Positions 36,086 to 45,054 are shown, counted from the first letter of the stretch. The stretch: 64,000 nucleotides of DNA from Paenisporosarcina quisquiliarum (GCF_027563315.1 NZ_JAMKBJ010000011.1:1-64000), one strand, 5' to 3'. Numbers and translations: made by a program. Notes: generated by a model not told the origin, from the sequence alone.

Positions 36086-37179
36086 TGGACAGTCAAGAGA
36101 ACCAGCAGAATAGTGCTATGCATGTAATGGGCGGATTAAAGTCAACTCATGACGGCATGGGGCAAACGTCTCGAAAGCAATTTCGACGATCTCACAAAAA
36201 AGAGATTTCTGTCGATGATTTTTCCCGTGAAATTCGTCAAGGTTCCAGGCTCCATTTAGCTAAAGCGATCACGTTGCTTGAAAGTACAGTGTTGGAAGAT
36301 AAACGAACAGGTCAACAGTTATTGCAGGAATTATTGCCTTATACGGGAAAGAGTATTCGTATTGGAATCACCGGTGTTCCAGGCGCAGGGAAAAGTACAT
36401 TTATTGAGGCTTTTGGGAAATATTTGTGTGACCAAGGATTTAAAGTGGCTGTCCTCGCCATTGATCCGAGTTCGAGTCTGTCTGGAGGCAGTATATTAGG
36501 GGATAAAACCCGAATGGAAGAGCTCGTTCGACACGAAAATGCCTTCATTCGACCTTCTCCTTCAGCAGGAACGCTTGGTGGCGTTCACAAAAAAACGCGC
36601 GAAACGATGTTGCTTTGCGAAGCTGCTGGTTACGATGTCATTTTGATTGAAACGGTTGGTGTGGGTCAAAGTGAAACGATTGTCCGAGGCATGGTCGATT
36701 TCTTTATGTTATTGGTTCTGACAGGTGCAGGAGACGAACTGCAAGGGATGAAGAAAGGCATTATGGAATTGGCCGATTTATTGATTGTGCATAAAGCGGA
36801 CGGGGACAATGCAAAAGTGGCGAAAAAAACGGTTGCAGAATATGAGCAAATTCTTCACTTCTTGCAGCCTGCGAGTCCAGGGTGGACGACCAAAGCAATG
36901 CCAGTATCTTCGACTGAAAAGATGGGGATACGCGAAGTGTGGGAAGTTATCGGTTCTTTTAAAGAATCATTGATCGATTCTGGCGTATATGGTGAACGCC
37001 GTCAGTCTCAGACTAAAGAATGGTTCCATACAATGATTATGGATCGCTTAATGGATGAATTTTACGGAACCCCAGATACGAAATCACAAGTGAAATTACT
37101 GGAAAAAGAAATTTTACAAGGTGATTTGACCGTGTCAAACGCTGTCGAACATTTATTTACAAACACGAAGAAAACATAG
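36085..37179 (+). CDS. meaB: MeaB-like G protein chaperone of methylmalonyl-CoA mutase
   Basis: A 364-residue GTPase of the MeaB/ArgK family that guards cobalamin loading and reactivation of the mutase. Its P-loop is GVPGAGKS (97-104), with DPSSSLSGGSILGDKTRM as switch region, ETVGVGQSE as the Walker-B/Mg loop and HKADGDN as the base-specificity motif (NKxD variant). About 40 polar N-terminal residues precede the family core. Its start overlaps the mutB stop, forming a mutA-mutB-meaB operon. Confidence 0.95.
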   Translation: MDSQENQQNSAMHVMGGLKSTHDGMGQTSRKQFRRSHKKEISVDDFSREIRQGSRLHLAKAITLLESTVLEDKRTGQQLLQELLPYTGKSIRIGITGVPGAGKSTFIEAFGKYLCDQGFKVAVLAIDPSSSLSGGSILGDKTRMEELVRHENAFIRPSPSAGTLGGVHKKTRETMLLCEAAGYDVILIETVGVGQSETIVRGMVDFFMLLVLTGAGDELQGMKKGIMELADLLIVHKADGDNAKVAKKTVAEYEQILHFLQPASPGWTTKAMPVSSTEKMGIREVWEVIGSFKESLIDSGVYGERRQSQTKEWFHTMIMDRLMDEFYGTPDTKSQVKLLEKEILQGDLTVSNAVEHLFTNTKKT

Positions 37180-37241
37180 ATTTTGCGCGACCATTCATGA
37201 CCTGCTATTATTAAAAGTGAAGTTTGAGAGGAGTTTTACAA

Positions 37242-37682
37242 ATGAATATGGATTTTAACTTATTGATGAACGATATAGTACGTCAGGCACGTGGAGAAAT
37301 GGAAGCAAGTGGGTATGAGCAATTGACTTCAGCCGAAGAAGTTGATCAAGCATTTGCACGTCCAGGTACATCCCTAGTGATGATTAACTCTGTATGTGGT
37401 TGTGCAGGCGGTATCGCTCGCCCTGCAGCTGCGAACGCAGTGCATTATGACAAACGACCAGATCACTTAGTAACTGTATTTGCAGGACAAGATAAAGAAG
37501 CAACTGCCCAAGCTCGTATGTTGTTTGGTGACGAACATTTGCCATCATCTCCTTCTTTTGTTCTTTTAAAAGACGGACAACCTGTTGCTGAAATTGGTCG
37601 TCATGAAATTGAAGGTCACGATCCAATGTCAGTGATCACACACATTCAAGCACTGTTTGAAGAACATTGTGACGAGCTATAA
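37242..37682 (+). CDS. brxB: Bacilliredoxin (BrxB/YqiW family)
   Basis: A 146-residue thioredoxin-fold protein of the YphP/YqiW family with the C-G-C active site in [14 protein letters not shown] (near residue 53). In bacillithiol-producing Firmicutes such proteins remove bacillithiol from oxidised proteins. The ATG at 37242 has GAGGAG 10 bases upstream; a GTG at 37224 is less likely. In B. subtilis yqiW also lies at the end of the bkd region, before yqjA. A terminator follows. Confidence 0.93.
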   Translation: MNMDFNLLMNDIVRQARGEMEASGYEQLTSAEEVDQAFARPGTSLVMINSVCGCAGGIARPAAANAVHYDKRPDHLVTVFAGQDKEATAQARMLFGDEHLPSSPSFVLLKDGQPVAEIGRHEIEGHDPMSVITHIQALFEEHCDEL

Positions 37683-37684
37683 GG

Positions 37685-37716
37685 AAAAAAAGAGCACTTA
37701 GTCGGTGCTCTTTTTT
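37685..37716 (+). terminator. Terminator after brxB
   Basis: AAAAAAGAGCAC / GTGCTCTTTTTT with a 7-base loop; symmetrical enough to work on both strands. Confidence 0.9.
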
Positions 37717-37925
37717 CTACTTTAATTATAGGTAGGCACTGTTAAACTTTAATGTTTTGTGCTTTTTCCGCTTGCACCACGTTCCAAAGGAGCCAACTTC
37801 GTGAGCTTCGTTGCCAAAAATATGGACAAATCTTCTTTGGAAAAATTCTTTCATGCAGGTTGCTAGGTGCGCAAATGCATTCCTTTTATTTTAAGGCTAT
37901 GTTAAATGTTGTTGTTGATATTCCG

Positions 37926-38029
37926 CAAAACAGCTACGCTTTCCGCGGGCTTGCGCCGAACTAACTCGGACATAATGTCCGAGTGGATTTCAGCACTTCG
38001 CTGTTCCCGCAGGAGTCTTCACTGTTTTG
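37926..38029 (-). repeat. GC-rich interspersed repeat, copy C (reverse orientation)
   Basis: Ends CAAAACAG (37926) and CTGTTTTG (38022) form a perfect inverted pair. Inside are CGCTTTCCGCGGG, a perfect 10-bp hairpin ACTCGGACAT-A-ATGTCCGAGT, and CCCGCAGGAGTC. On the minus strand the order is the same as in copy B: GACTCCTGCGGG, hairpin, CCCGCGGAAAGCG. Confidence 0.7.
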
Positions 38030-38122
38030 GCTCCTGCGATTACTCGTCGCAGTGATGCTTCATATCACTAGATCGTAAGTTAAGTCATTTCACTGTTTAC
38101 TTTAATGATTGTAGTAGAATAC

Positions 38123-38215
38123 GGCGACTCCAGCGGAATCAGCGTGTCCAAACTAGACCCCGCAGTGAGCACCGCGAATGAGGAGGCTAGTGGACCACCC
38201 GCGGAAAGCGTCCGC
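38123..38215 (+). repeat. GC-rich interspersed repeat, copy D (forward orientation)
   Basis: It contains GGCGACTCCAGCGG, GTCCAAACTAGACCCCGCAG, GAGGAGGCTAGTGGAC and CCCGCGGAAAGCGTCCGC. GTCCA...CTAG pairs with CTAG...GGAC as an internal stem. Flanking TTGTTGAT (37912) and ATCAACAA (38228) form an outer inverted pair enclosing copies C and D together. Confidence 0.7.
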
Positions 38216-38374
38216 ATGGAACGAAAATCAACAATATCGTTTAACTTGATCTATTTTTAAGAAATTCTGCTAATTTTAATACAGAATTTATTTATAATGC
38301 TAAATAGAATTACTCATTGTTTAACAAATGATTACGTAAGAAAAATCACTTTTCTTTTCGAAAGTTGGTGAATT

Positions 38375-39367
38375 ATGAATTTCCGACGATTTAAAATCGG
38401 TTATCGGACATTAAAGACGGCTGTTGGTGCGAGTATTGCCATGCTCATTGCCATGTTTTTAAACTTAGACTATTACAGTTCTGCCTTTATTTTGACCGTT
38501 TTGTGCATTCAGCCTACGAAACGTAAGTCAGTGCGCGCTGTATATTCCCGTATTATTGCGAGCATTATCGGAGTAGGATTTGCTTTCGTCTTTTTTGAAG
38601 GAATCTCGTATCATCCACTCGTTTTTGGTCTTATTTTAATATTATTTATACCAACTCTTGTTTCTTTAAAATTTCAGGATGGCTTTGTTTCGAGTGTTGT
38701 CATCCTTCTTCATTTATTCGATTCAAAAGAATTGACATGGTCACTACTGTGGAATGAAGCGCAATTAATGGCTGTTGGTTTTGGTGTGGCACTGCTAGTT
38801 AACATTTACATGCCGTCTATAGAAAAGGATTTAAAAAGCTTTCGTTTGGAAATTGAGTCTCTGTACTCGAAAATATTCCATGAAATTGCGTTTTATTTGA
38901 GAAATGGAGACTCTGACTGGGATGGGAAAGAGCTTGTAGAAGCTTCTGAAGTCATTGAAAAAGGAAAGGCACTTGCTTATCAGGATGTTGAAAATCATTT
39001 AAATCGTAGGCAAAATCTGTACTATCTATACTTTGATATGCGCGAACAACAGTTCGAAATAATTGAAAGAGTGCTACCGAAAATCACAGCATTGCCCGTC
39101 AACATTTCACATTGTTACATTGTTGCTGATTTTATGGAAGAACTGGCAGATCACGTGCATTCAGGTAATACAGCTAACAAATTTATATCAAAACTTGATG
39201 AGGTTAAAGAAGAATTTGCAAAAATGCCATTACCAAAAGATCATGAAAACTTTCTGGCGATGGCAGCACTGTACCAGTTCATCGAAGAGATGGATCAATA
39301 CTTACACATCAAACGCAGTTTTGTTGGCTTTAATATGAAAAAAAAGACAGCTTCGAAGGAGTCATAA
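38375..39367 (+). CDS. yqjA: YqjA-like membrane protein (aromatic acid exporter family)
   Basis: A 330-residue protein with an N-terminal membrane block of four to five helices (1-150), starting RRFKIGYRTLKTAVGASIAM and containing CIQPTKRKSVRAVYSRI. A cytoplasmic helical domain of about 180 residues follows. This two-part layout is that of the YqjA/aromatic acid exporter (DUF939) family; the substrate is unknown. GTTGGTG is a weak ribosome site. The last codons are part of a terminator. Confidence 0.85.
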   Translation: MNFRRFKIGYRTLKTAVGASIAMLIAMFLNLDYYSSAFILTVLCIQPTKRKSVRAVYSRIIASIIGVGFAFVFFEGISYHPLVFGLILILFIPTLVSLKFQDGFVSSVVILLHLFDSKELTWSLLWNEAQLMAVGFGVALLVNIYMPSIEKDLKSFRLEIESLYSKIFHEIAFYLRNGDSDWDGKELVEASEVIEKGKALAYQDVENHLNRRQNLYYLYFDMREQQFEIIERVLPKITALPVNISHCYIVADFMEELADHVHSGNTANKFISKLDEVKEEFAKMPLPKDHENFLAMAALYQFIEEMDQYLHIKRSFVGFNMKKKTASKES

Positions 39368-39390
39368 CAATCCTTCGAAGCTGTTTTTTT
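39347..39390 (+). terminator. Terminator after yqjA, overlapping the gene end
   Basis: A perfect 14-bp stem ACAGCTTCGAAGGA / TCCTTCGAAGCTGT encloses the yqjA stop and is followed by seven T residues. Its right edge touches the stop codon of the convergent prli42. Confidence 0.88.
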
Positions 39391-39484
39391 AAAAGAACAA
39401 ACTTAATCCGAACAAGACACTTGATAACACCATCATGATAATCATTAAATAAATGATAAACTTGCGGAAATTTGCATTGCGCAT
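39389..39484 (-). CDS. prli42: Prli42-like stressosome-associated miniprotein (31 residues)
   Basis: A 31-residue peptide, MRNANFRKFIIYLMIIMMVL followed by a short tail ending LFF: a basic N-terminus and a single membrane helix. This is the pattern of the Prli42/DUF4044 miniproteins, which anchor the stressosome to the membrane in Listeria. A strong AAAGGAG lies 9 bases before the ATG on the minus strand. It is too short for standard ORF cut-offs. The stop coincides with the yqjA terminator. Confidence 0.75.
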   Translation of the reverse strand: MRNANFRKFIIYLMIIMMVLSSVLFGLSLFF

Positions 39485-39611
39485 GCGAAACAACTCCTTT
39501 ATCCTAGCTATTCTTAAGTTTAGTAGAATTTGAAAAAATTCACAAGAGGTAGAGTTTTCAAAAAGAAATCGGTACAATAGAGGATGGAGAAAACAGAAGG
39601 GTGTGGCTATT

Positions 39612-40022
39612 TTGAAAAAAGTCGATCATATCGGCATTGCAGTTAAAAATCTAGATGAAACAATCCCTTATTATACAGAAACATTAGGTTTAAAAGTCTT
39701 GAAAATTGAAGAAGTGACTTCCGAATCGGTTCGTGTAGCATTCATTGATGCAGGTAACGTCAAACTTGAGCTATTAGAGCCGATGTCTGAACAAAGCGCC
39801 ATTCATTCATTTATTGAGAAAAAAGGGGAAGGCATTCACCATATTGCGTTCGGGGTAGAAGGTATAGAAGAACGTATGAATGAACTTCGTGAAAAAGGCG
39901 TTCGAATACTGAATGAACAGCCGAAGATTGGAGCAGGCGGTGCTCAAGTTGCATTCCTACATCCAAAGTCTTCTTACGGTGTACTTTATGAATTGTGTGA
40001 TAAAAGCGGGTTAAAGGGGTAA
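39612..40022 (+). CDS. mce: Methylmalonyl-CoA epimerase (YqjC-like)
   Basis: A 136-residue VOC-fold metalloenzyme converting (S)- to (R)-methylmalonyl-CoA. It starts KKVDHIGIAVKNLDETIPYY (metal His in VDHIGIAV), has LELLEP, the second metal His in EGIHHIAFGVEG and a C-terminal FLHPKSSYGVLYEL with the metal Glu. The TTG at 39612 is preferred because GAAGGGTG is correctly spaced; a GTG at 39603 would add three residues but overlaps that site. It is six bases upstream of the carboxyltransferase gene, giving an operon. Confidence 0.93.
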   Translation: MKKVDHIGIAVKNLDETIPYYTETLGLKVLKIEEVTSESVRVAFIDAGNVKLELLEPMSEQSAIHSFIEKKGEGIHHIAFGVEGIEERMNELREKGVRILNEQPKIGAGGAQVAFLHPKSSYGVLYELCDKSGLKG

Positions 40023-40027
40023 AATAC

Positions 40028-41575
40028 ATGGACATTTATGAGAAAATCAGTGATTTATATGATCGCAAGCGTGAAATCGAACTTGGTGGCGGAGACGAAA
40101 GAATTGAAAAACAACATGCAAAAGGGAAACTAACGGCACGTGAACGCATCGACTTATTGGTTGATCCGGGAACTTTTGTTGAATTGAATCCATTCATTGA
40201 ACACCGTACAGTCGATTTTGGCATGGCCAATCAAAAAGGGCCAGGGGACGGAGTCGTTACAGGTTACGGAAAAGTAAATGGTCGTGCTATTTATTTATTC
40301 TCGCAGGACTTTACTGTCTTTGGTGGAGCTCTTGGTGAAATGCATGCGATGAAAATTGCCAACGTTATGGACTTAGCTGCTAAAAATGGAGCACCTTTTA
40401 TCGGGTTGAATGATTCTGGTGGTGCACGTATTCAAGAAGGTGTCGTATCTCTTGATGGTTATGGCCATATTTTCTATCGCAATGCCATTTATTCCGGTGT
40501 CATCCCACAGATATCTGTCATTATGGGACCATGTGCTGGTGGAGCAGTCTATTCACCGGCAATCACGGATTTCGTATTTATGGTCGATAAGACAAGTCAA
40601 ATGTTTATTACCGGTCCAAAAGTTATTGAAACTGTAACAGGAGAAAAAATATCTTCTGAGGACTTGGGCGGTTCCAAAGTACATAATGCCATCAGTGGGA
40701 ATGCTCATTTCAGAGCTGAAACTGAACAAGAAATACTTCAACAAGTAAGAGATTTGTTGAGTTTCTTGCCACAAAATAACGATGAAAAACCACCTCGCCT
40801 GGAAGCAGACCAAGCGGATGATTATCGACCTGATTTAACAGATATCATTCCGTTTGATGCCATTCGACCTTATGACATTCGTAAGGTGATCGAACAAGTG
40901 GTGGATCAGGACTCGTTCATGGAAGTTCAAAAAGAGTTTGCACGTAATGTGGTAATCGGACTGGCGCGTATCAAAGGTGAAGTTGTAGGATTGGTGTGTA
41001 ACCAACCGAAAGTTATGGCTGGCGGTCTGGATATCAATTCTTCTGATAAAGCGGCAAGATTTATCCGTTTCTGCGATTCATTTAATATTCCGATCATCAC
41101 GTTTGAGGATGTAACCGGATTTTTCCCGGGAATTAAGCAAGAACATGGAGGAATCATTCGTCACGGAGCGAAGATTTTATATGCTTACTCAGAAGCGACG
41201 GTTCCGAAGATGACAGTCATTTTAAGAAAAGCATATGGCGGTGCATACGTGGCATTGAACTCTAAATCCATCGGTGCTGACTTAGTGTTCTCATGGCCAA
41301 ATGCGGAGATTGCAGTAATGGGTCCACAAGGGGCTGCGAACGTAATCTTTTCCCGGGAAATCGCGCAAAGCGACAATCCCGAACAAACGCGCGCGACAAA
41401 AATCGAGGAATATCGCGAAAAATTTGCAAATCCTTATGTAGCTGCAGCTCGAGGAATGGTGGATGATGTCATCGATCCACGCGATACACGTATTAAACTT
41501 ATACAGGCGCTCGATATGATGAGAAATAAAAAAGAAACTCGACCTGCCAAGAAACATGGCAATATTCCATTATAA
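40028..41575 (+). CDS. yqjD: Acyl-CoA carboxylase carboxyltransferase, probably propionyl-CoA carboxylase beta (YqjD)
   Basis: A 515-residue crotonase-fold carboxyltransferase of normal length. It has KLTARERIDLLVDPGTF, the N-half oxyanion loop GPCAGGAVYSPAITDF, and the C-half PGIKQEHGGIIRHGAK and KAYGGAYVALNSK. Coupling to the epimerase and closeness to the mutase make propionyl-CoA the best substrate guess. A sodium-pump decarboxylase role is less likely, since no membrane subunits are nearby. No dedicated biotin carboxylase/BCCP is seen; AccC/AccB or genes elsewhere must serve. Confidence 0.92.
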   Translation: MDIYEKISDLYDRKREIELGGGDERIEKQHAKGKLTARERIDLLVDPGTFVELNPFIEHRTVDFGMANQKGPGDGVVTGYGKVNGRAIYLFSQDFTVFGGALGEMHAMKIANVMDLAAKNGAPFIGLNDSGGARIQEGVVSLDGYGHIFYRNAIYSGVIPQISVIMGPCAGGAVYSPAITDFVFMVDKTSQMFITGPKVIETVTGEKISSEDLGGSKVHNAISGNAHFRAETEQEILQQVRDLLSFLPQNNDEKPPRLEADQADDYRPDLTDIIPFDAIRPYDIRKVIEQVVDQDSFMEVQKEFARNVVIGLARIKGEVVGLVCNQPKVMAGGLDINSSDKAARFIRFCDSFNIPIITFEDVTGFFPGIKQEHGGIIRHGAKILYAYSEATVPKMTVILRKAYGGAYVALNSKSIGADLVFSWPNAEIAVMGPQGAANVIFSREIAQSDNPEQTRATKIEEYREKFANPYVAAARGMVDDVIDPRDTRIKLIQALDMMRNKKETRPAKKHGNIPL

Positions 41576-41587
41576 AGGAGTTTTAAT

Positions 41588-42712
41588 ATGACAAACCAAC
41601 GTTTAATTGATGAGTTTTTGGAACTGGTACAAATAGATTCAGAAACAAAACATGAGCAAATTATTGCCCCTATTCTAAAAAGTAAAATGGAAGACCTTGG
41701 TTTCGATGTCATTGAAGACGATTCGGCAGCACGCAGTGGCCATGGTGCTGGCAATTTAATTGCAACATTAAAAGGAACACTTTTAGATGTTGATACAATT
41801 TATTTCACAACACATATGGACACAGTAGTGCCAGGAAAAGGCATCAAACCTGAACTTCGCGAAGACGGCTATATTTATTCGGATGGGACAACCATATTAG
41901 GCGCGGACGATAAAGCAGGTATCGCGGCGTTATTCGACATGGTCAAACGTCTGAAAGAAGAATCCATTGAGCATGGGGACATTCAATTCATCATTACAGC
42001 TGGTGAAGAAAGTGGACTTGCAGGCGCAAAACAATTGGACGCTTCTTTGATAACCGCTAAATATGGATTTGCGGTCGATTCAGATGGAAAAGTAGGGGGA
42101 ATCGTTACGGCGGCTCCTTATCAAGCAAAAATATGGGCAAAAATTTTAGGCAAAACTGCTCATGCTGGAGTAGCCCCAGAAAAAGGGATCTCTGCTATTA
42201 ACATCGCCTCAAAATCAATCGCGAAAATGACATTAGGTCGAATCGACGAAGAAACAACAGCCAATATCGGACGATTTGAAGGTGGCAGTGCAACAAATAT
42301 CGTATGTGATGAAGTCAATATTCTTGCAGAAGCACGTTCGATTGTGCCGGATAAATTGGATACACAAACGGCTCATATGAAAAAAGTATTTGAAGAGACA
42401 GCTGCTGCAATGGGTGGAAAAGCAGAAATTGATGTTCAGTTAATGTACCCTGGCTTCCGTTTTGGTGAAGATGAACATGTGACGCAAGTAGCCATTCAAG
42501 CAGTTAAAAACATTGGACGCACACCAAACCTTGGAACAAGTGGTGGCGGCAGTGATGCGAACATTATTGCTGGCTTCGGTATTCCAACGGTTAACTTATC
42601 TGTAGGCTACGAAGAAATTCATACGAAAAATGAACGTATGCCAGTAGAAGAACTTGAGAAATTGTCTGATTTACTTGTGGAAATTGTTAAAGTTTCAGCT
42701 AACAAAGCTTAA
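41588..42712 (+). CDS. yqjE: M20 zinc peptidase (PepT-like, YqjE)
   Basis: A 374-residue cytoplasmic aminotripeptidase-like enzyme. The first metal His is in FTTHMDTVVPGKG, the bridging Asp in ILGADDKAGIAALFD and the catalytic Glu pair in TAGEESGLAGAKQLD. The lid domain has AHAGVAPEKGISAIN, and the final metal His lies in the EEIHTKNERMP segment. AAAGGAG precedes the ATG. It follows yqjD by 12 bases, so it may be transcribed with mce-yqjD, as in B. subtilis. Confidence 0.93.
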   Translation: MTNQRLIDEFLELVQIDSETKHEQIIAPILKSKMEDLGFDVIEDDSAARSGHGAGNLIATLKGTLLDVDTIYFTTHMDTVVPGKGIKPELREDGYIYSDGTTILGADDKAGIAALFDMVKRLKEESIEHGDIQFIITAGEESGLAGAKQLDASLITAKYGFAVDSDGKVGGIVTAAPYQAKIWAKILGKTAHAGVAPEKGISAINIASKSIAKMTLGRIDEETTANIGRFEGGSATNIVCDEVNILAEARSIVPDKLDTQTAHMKKVFEETAAAMGGKAEIDVQLMYPGFRFGEDEHVTQVAIQAVKNIGRTPNLGTSGGGSDANIIAGFGIPTVNLSVGYEEIHTKNERMPVEELEKLSDLLVEIVKVSANKA

Positions 42713-42722
42713 AGTACTGATA

Positions 42723-42762
42723 AAATCGAGATTTCAGGATAACCTGATGTCTCGATTTTTGT
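42723..42762 (+). terminator. Terminator after yqjE
   Basis: The stem AAATCGAGA / TCTCGATTT with an internal CAGG...CCTG pair is followed by TTG. Confidence 0.75.
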
Positions 42763-42799
42763 TATGATTAAATTCAGTACATGAAGAGGCGATGAAGAT

Positions 42800-44065
42800 A
42801 TGACGGACATAAAACGCAATAAATCTCGTATTATTTTTCATATCGATATGAATAGTTTTTATGCGTCAGTTGAACAATCGTATGATCCAAGCTTAAAAGG
42901 GAAAGCGATTGCCATAGCCGGAAATCCGAAAGAACGACGAGGGATTTTGGTAACTTGTTCATATGAGGCGCGTGCTCGTGGAGTATATACAACGATGAGT
43001 GTATGGGAAGCAAAAAGAAAATGTCCCGAACTGATCTTGTTGCCACCAAATTTCGAGCGTTATCGAATTGCATCACGTGCGATGTTTGATTTATTAAGAA
43101 CGTATACAAAACAAGTAGAACCTGTTTCGATCGATGAAGGGTATATGGATGTCACAGAAATCGATAGCCCTATGACGGCACTTCAAATTGCTGCAGACAT
43201 TCAAATGAGATTAAAGCAAGAGCTGGATTTGCCATGTTCGATTGGCATAGCCCCGAACAAGTTTTTAGCGAAAACAGCGTCAAACTTAAAGAAGCCAATG
43301 GGAATTACAGTCCTTCGAAAGAGGGATATAGATAAAGTTCTGTGGCCATTACCTGTGTTGGACATGCATGGGGTTGGAGAGAGCACGGGGAAAAAGTTGA
43401 ATAGTATCGGATTGAACACAATCGGCGATATTGCAAAGGCTGAAGAGGGTATACTGAAAGAAGCACTTGGAAAGAATGGCATTCGATTAAAAAACCGTGC
43501 AAATGGTCTAGATGACAGAATTGTCGACCCAGATTCCGTATATGACACGAAAAGTGTGGGTAACTCCACGACACTTCCAAGTGACGAGACCGACTTAATG
43601 GAGTTGCGAAAAGTTTTTCAAACCTTGAGTGCAAAAGTTGCGAACCGGTTGGAAGCAAAGCGGCTTGCGGGTCCTACAGTTTCCATTCAAATTCGGGATG
43701 CAGATTGGAGAAATTCGTCTCGAAGCCAGTCGTTTCGCAATTTGGTTTATGAAAAAGATAAGATCTTTGAAGTGGCATGGTCTTTGTTTACTAAAAATTG
43801 GGACGGTCAACCAATCCGTTTGCTTGGAGTGACTGTTAGCAATGTAGTGGATCGTGTAGACTTTACCGAGCAATTGTCCATCTACAACTTTGAAGAACAT
43901 GCAAAAGAAGAACCTATATTGAAACTAGTGGAAACGCTCCAATCAAAATTTGGCAAAGATATGATTACAAGAGGTCATACACAAGTTAGAAAACCGACGT
44001 ATGAATCGAAGACGAGTTTCAGTAATGACTTTTTAGACGATCACAAAGACAGGGAGAACAAGTGA
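42800..44065 (+). CDS. dinB: DNA polymerase IV (Y family, PolY1/YqjH-like)
   Basis: A 421-residue translesion polymerase. Palm motifs are HIDMNSFYASVEQSYDP (first Asp) and SIDEGYMDVT (Asp-Glu pair); the finger region has SYEARARGVYTTMSVWEA. The thumb HhH LDMHGVGESTGKKL and the little-finger domain follow. It bypasses damage at stalled forks with low fidelity. The position just before rnz agrees with B. subtilis yqjH. No LexA box was seen in the 88-base gap upstream. Confidence 0.95.
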   Translation: MTDIKRNKSRIIFHIDMNSFYASVEQSYDPSLKGKAIAIAGNPKERRGILVTCSYEARARGVYTTMSVWEAKRKCPELILLPPNFERYRIASRAMFDLLRTYTKQVEPVSIDEGYMDVTEIDSPMTALQIAADIQMRLKQELDLPCSIGIAPNKFLAKTASNLKKPMGITVLRKRDIDKVLWPLPVLDMHGVGESTGKKLNSIGLNTIGDIAKAEEGILKEALGKNGIRLKNRANGLDDRIVDPDSVYDTKSVGNSTTLPSDETDLMELRKVFQTLSAKVANRLEAKRLAGPTVSIQIRDADWRNSSRSQSFRNLVYEKDKIFEVAWSLFTKNWDGQPIRLLGVTVSNVVDRVDFTEQLSIYNFEEHAKEEPILKLVETLQSKFGKDMITRGHTQVRKPTYESKTSFSNDFLDDHKDRENK

Positions 44066-44066
44066 T

Positions 44067-45014
44067 ATGGAATTGCAATTTTTAGGCACAGGCGCTGGCA
44101 TGCCTTCCAAACAACGAAATACAAGTGCACTTGTATTGAAATTGATGCAAGAAAGAGGAACGTTCTGGTTGTTTGATTGTGGTGAAGCGACGCAGCATCA
44201 AATGTTGCACACAACCTTAAAGCCAAGAAAGCTCGAAAAAATATTTATTACCCATATGCATGGGGATCATATTTTCGGATTGCCAGGATTGCTTGGTTCA
44301 CGTTCTTTTATGGACGGGCAAGAACCATTAACTATTTATGGACCGATTGGTATTGAAGAGTGGATTACAACGACACTTCGCATATCTCGTACCGTTTTGC
44401 AGTATAAAGTGAACTTTGTCGAAATTCAGGAAGGTATTATTTTCGAAGATGATCAATTTACTGTTGAAGCCAAACTGCTTCACCATGTCATTCCATGTTT
44501 TGGCTATCGAGTTCTACAAAATCCTTTGCCTCCGCAATTATTAATCGAAAAAGCTGTTGAAATGGGTGTACCGAAAGGACCGTTGTTGGCAAAACTTAAA
44601 TATGGGCAGGATGTAGTTTTAGAAAATGGTCAAACTGTATTAAGTCAAGATGTTACCGCAGGGCCGGTTAAAGGATTCTCTATAAGTATTCTCGGGGATA
44701 CACGCTATTGCCAGGCTTCGATTGAATTAAGCAGAGATGTCGATATCGTCATACATGAAGCAACCTTTGATGCTGGTACCGAAGAACTGGCAAAACCATA
44801 TGGCCATTCAACCATTACGCAGGCAGCACAAGTTGCGAAAGAGAGCGGAGCCAAACATCTTATTGTTCAACATATCAGTGCCAGATTTTTACCGAGCCAG
44901 GCTGAAGAACTCCGAAAACAAGGATTATCCATCTTTCCTTCCATCCAAGTAGCGGAGGACTTTGCGGAATATGAATTGAAGCAAGATGAATTAAAACGAA
45001 TCAAAAATAAATAA
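44067..45014 (+). CDS. rnz: Ribonuclease Z
   Basis: A 315-residue metallo-beta-lactamase-fold tRNA 3'-processing endonuclease. Zinc ligands are in THMHGDHIFGLPG (His63, His65, Asp67, His68), with later His/Asp in LLHHVIPCFGYR, GDTRYC and VQHISAR. The flexible arm with PLPPQLL and GPLLAKLKYGQDV is present, and MELQFLGTGAGMPSKQRN is the classic start. Only one base separates the dinB stop from the ATG. A bidirectional terminator follows. Confidence 0.96.
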   Translation: MELQFLGTGAGMPSKQRNTSALVLKLMQERGTFWLFDCGEATQHQMLHTTLKPRKLEKIFITHMHGDHIFGLPGLLGSRSFMDGQEPLTIYGPIGIEEWITTTLRISRTVLQYKVNFVEIQEGIIFEDDQFTVEAKLLHHVIPCFGYRVLQNPLPPQLLIEKAVEMGVPKGPLLAKLKYGQDVVLENGQTVLSQDVTAGPVKGFSISILGDTRYCQASIELSRDVDIVIHEATFDAGTEELAKPYGHSTITQAAQVAKESGAKHLIVQHISARFLPSQAEELRKQGLSIFPSIQVAEDFAEYELKQDELKRIKNK

Positions 45015-45050
45015 GCGTACCTGGATGTGATCATTCAGGTACGCTTTTTT
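45013..45050 (+). terminator. Terminator between rnz and the convergent YdeI-like gene
   Basis: An 11-bp stem AAGCGTACCTG / CAGGTACGCTT is followed by TTTT. The minus-strand gene stops at 45055, so this may serve both directions. Confidence 0.88.
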
Positions 45051-45054
45051 GCGA

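Larger units (their letters stand above)
37717..38374. other. Long intergenic region with repeat pair C/D
   Basis: The first 200 bases (37717-37916) have no coding signal. They contain an inverted TTCCAAAG/CTTTGGAA (37782 and 37834). Two GC-rich repeats follow (37926-38029 and 38123-38215), and then AT-rich sequence up to yqjA. Short open frames across it lack ribosome sites. Confidence 0.6.

Noticed and set aside
37752-37964. 70-codon plus-strand frame between brxB and yqjA
   Set aside because: It overlaps repeat copy C, lacks a ribosome site and has no recognisable features.
44041-44226. Minus-strand frame across the dinB-rnz junction
   Set aside because: It is a shadow of two confidently assigned genes and has no independent support.
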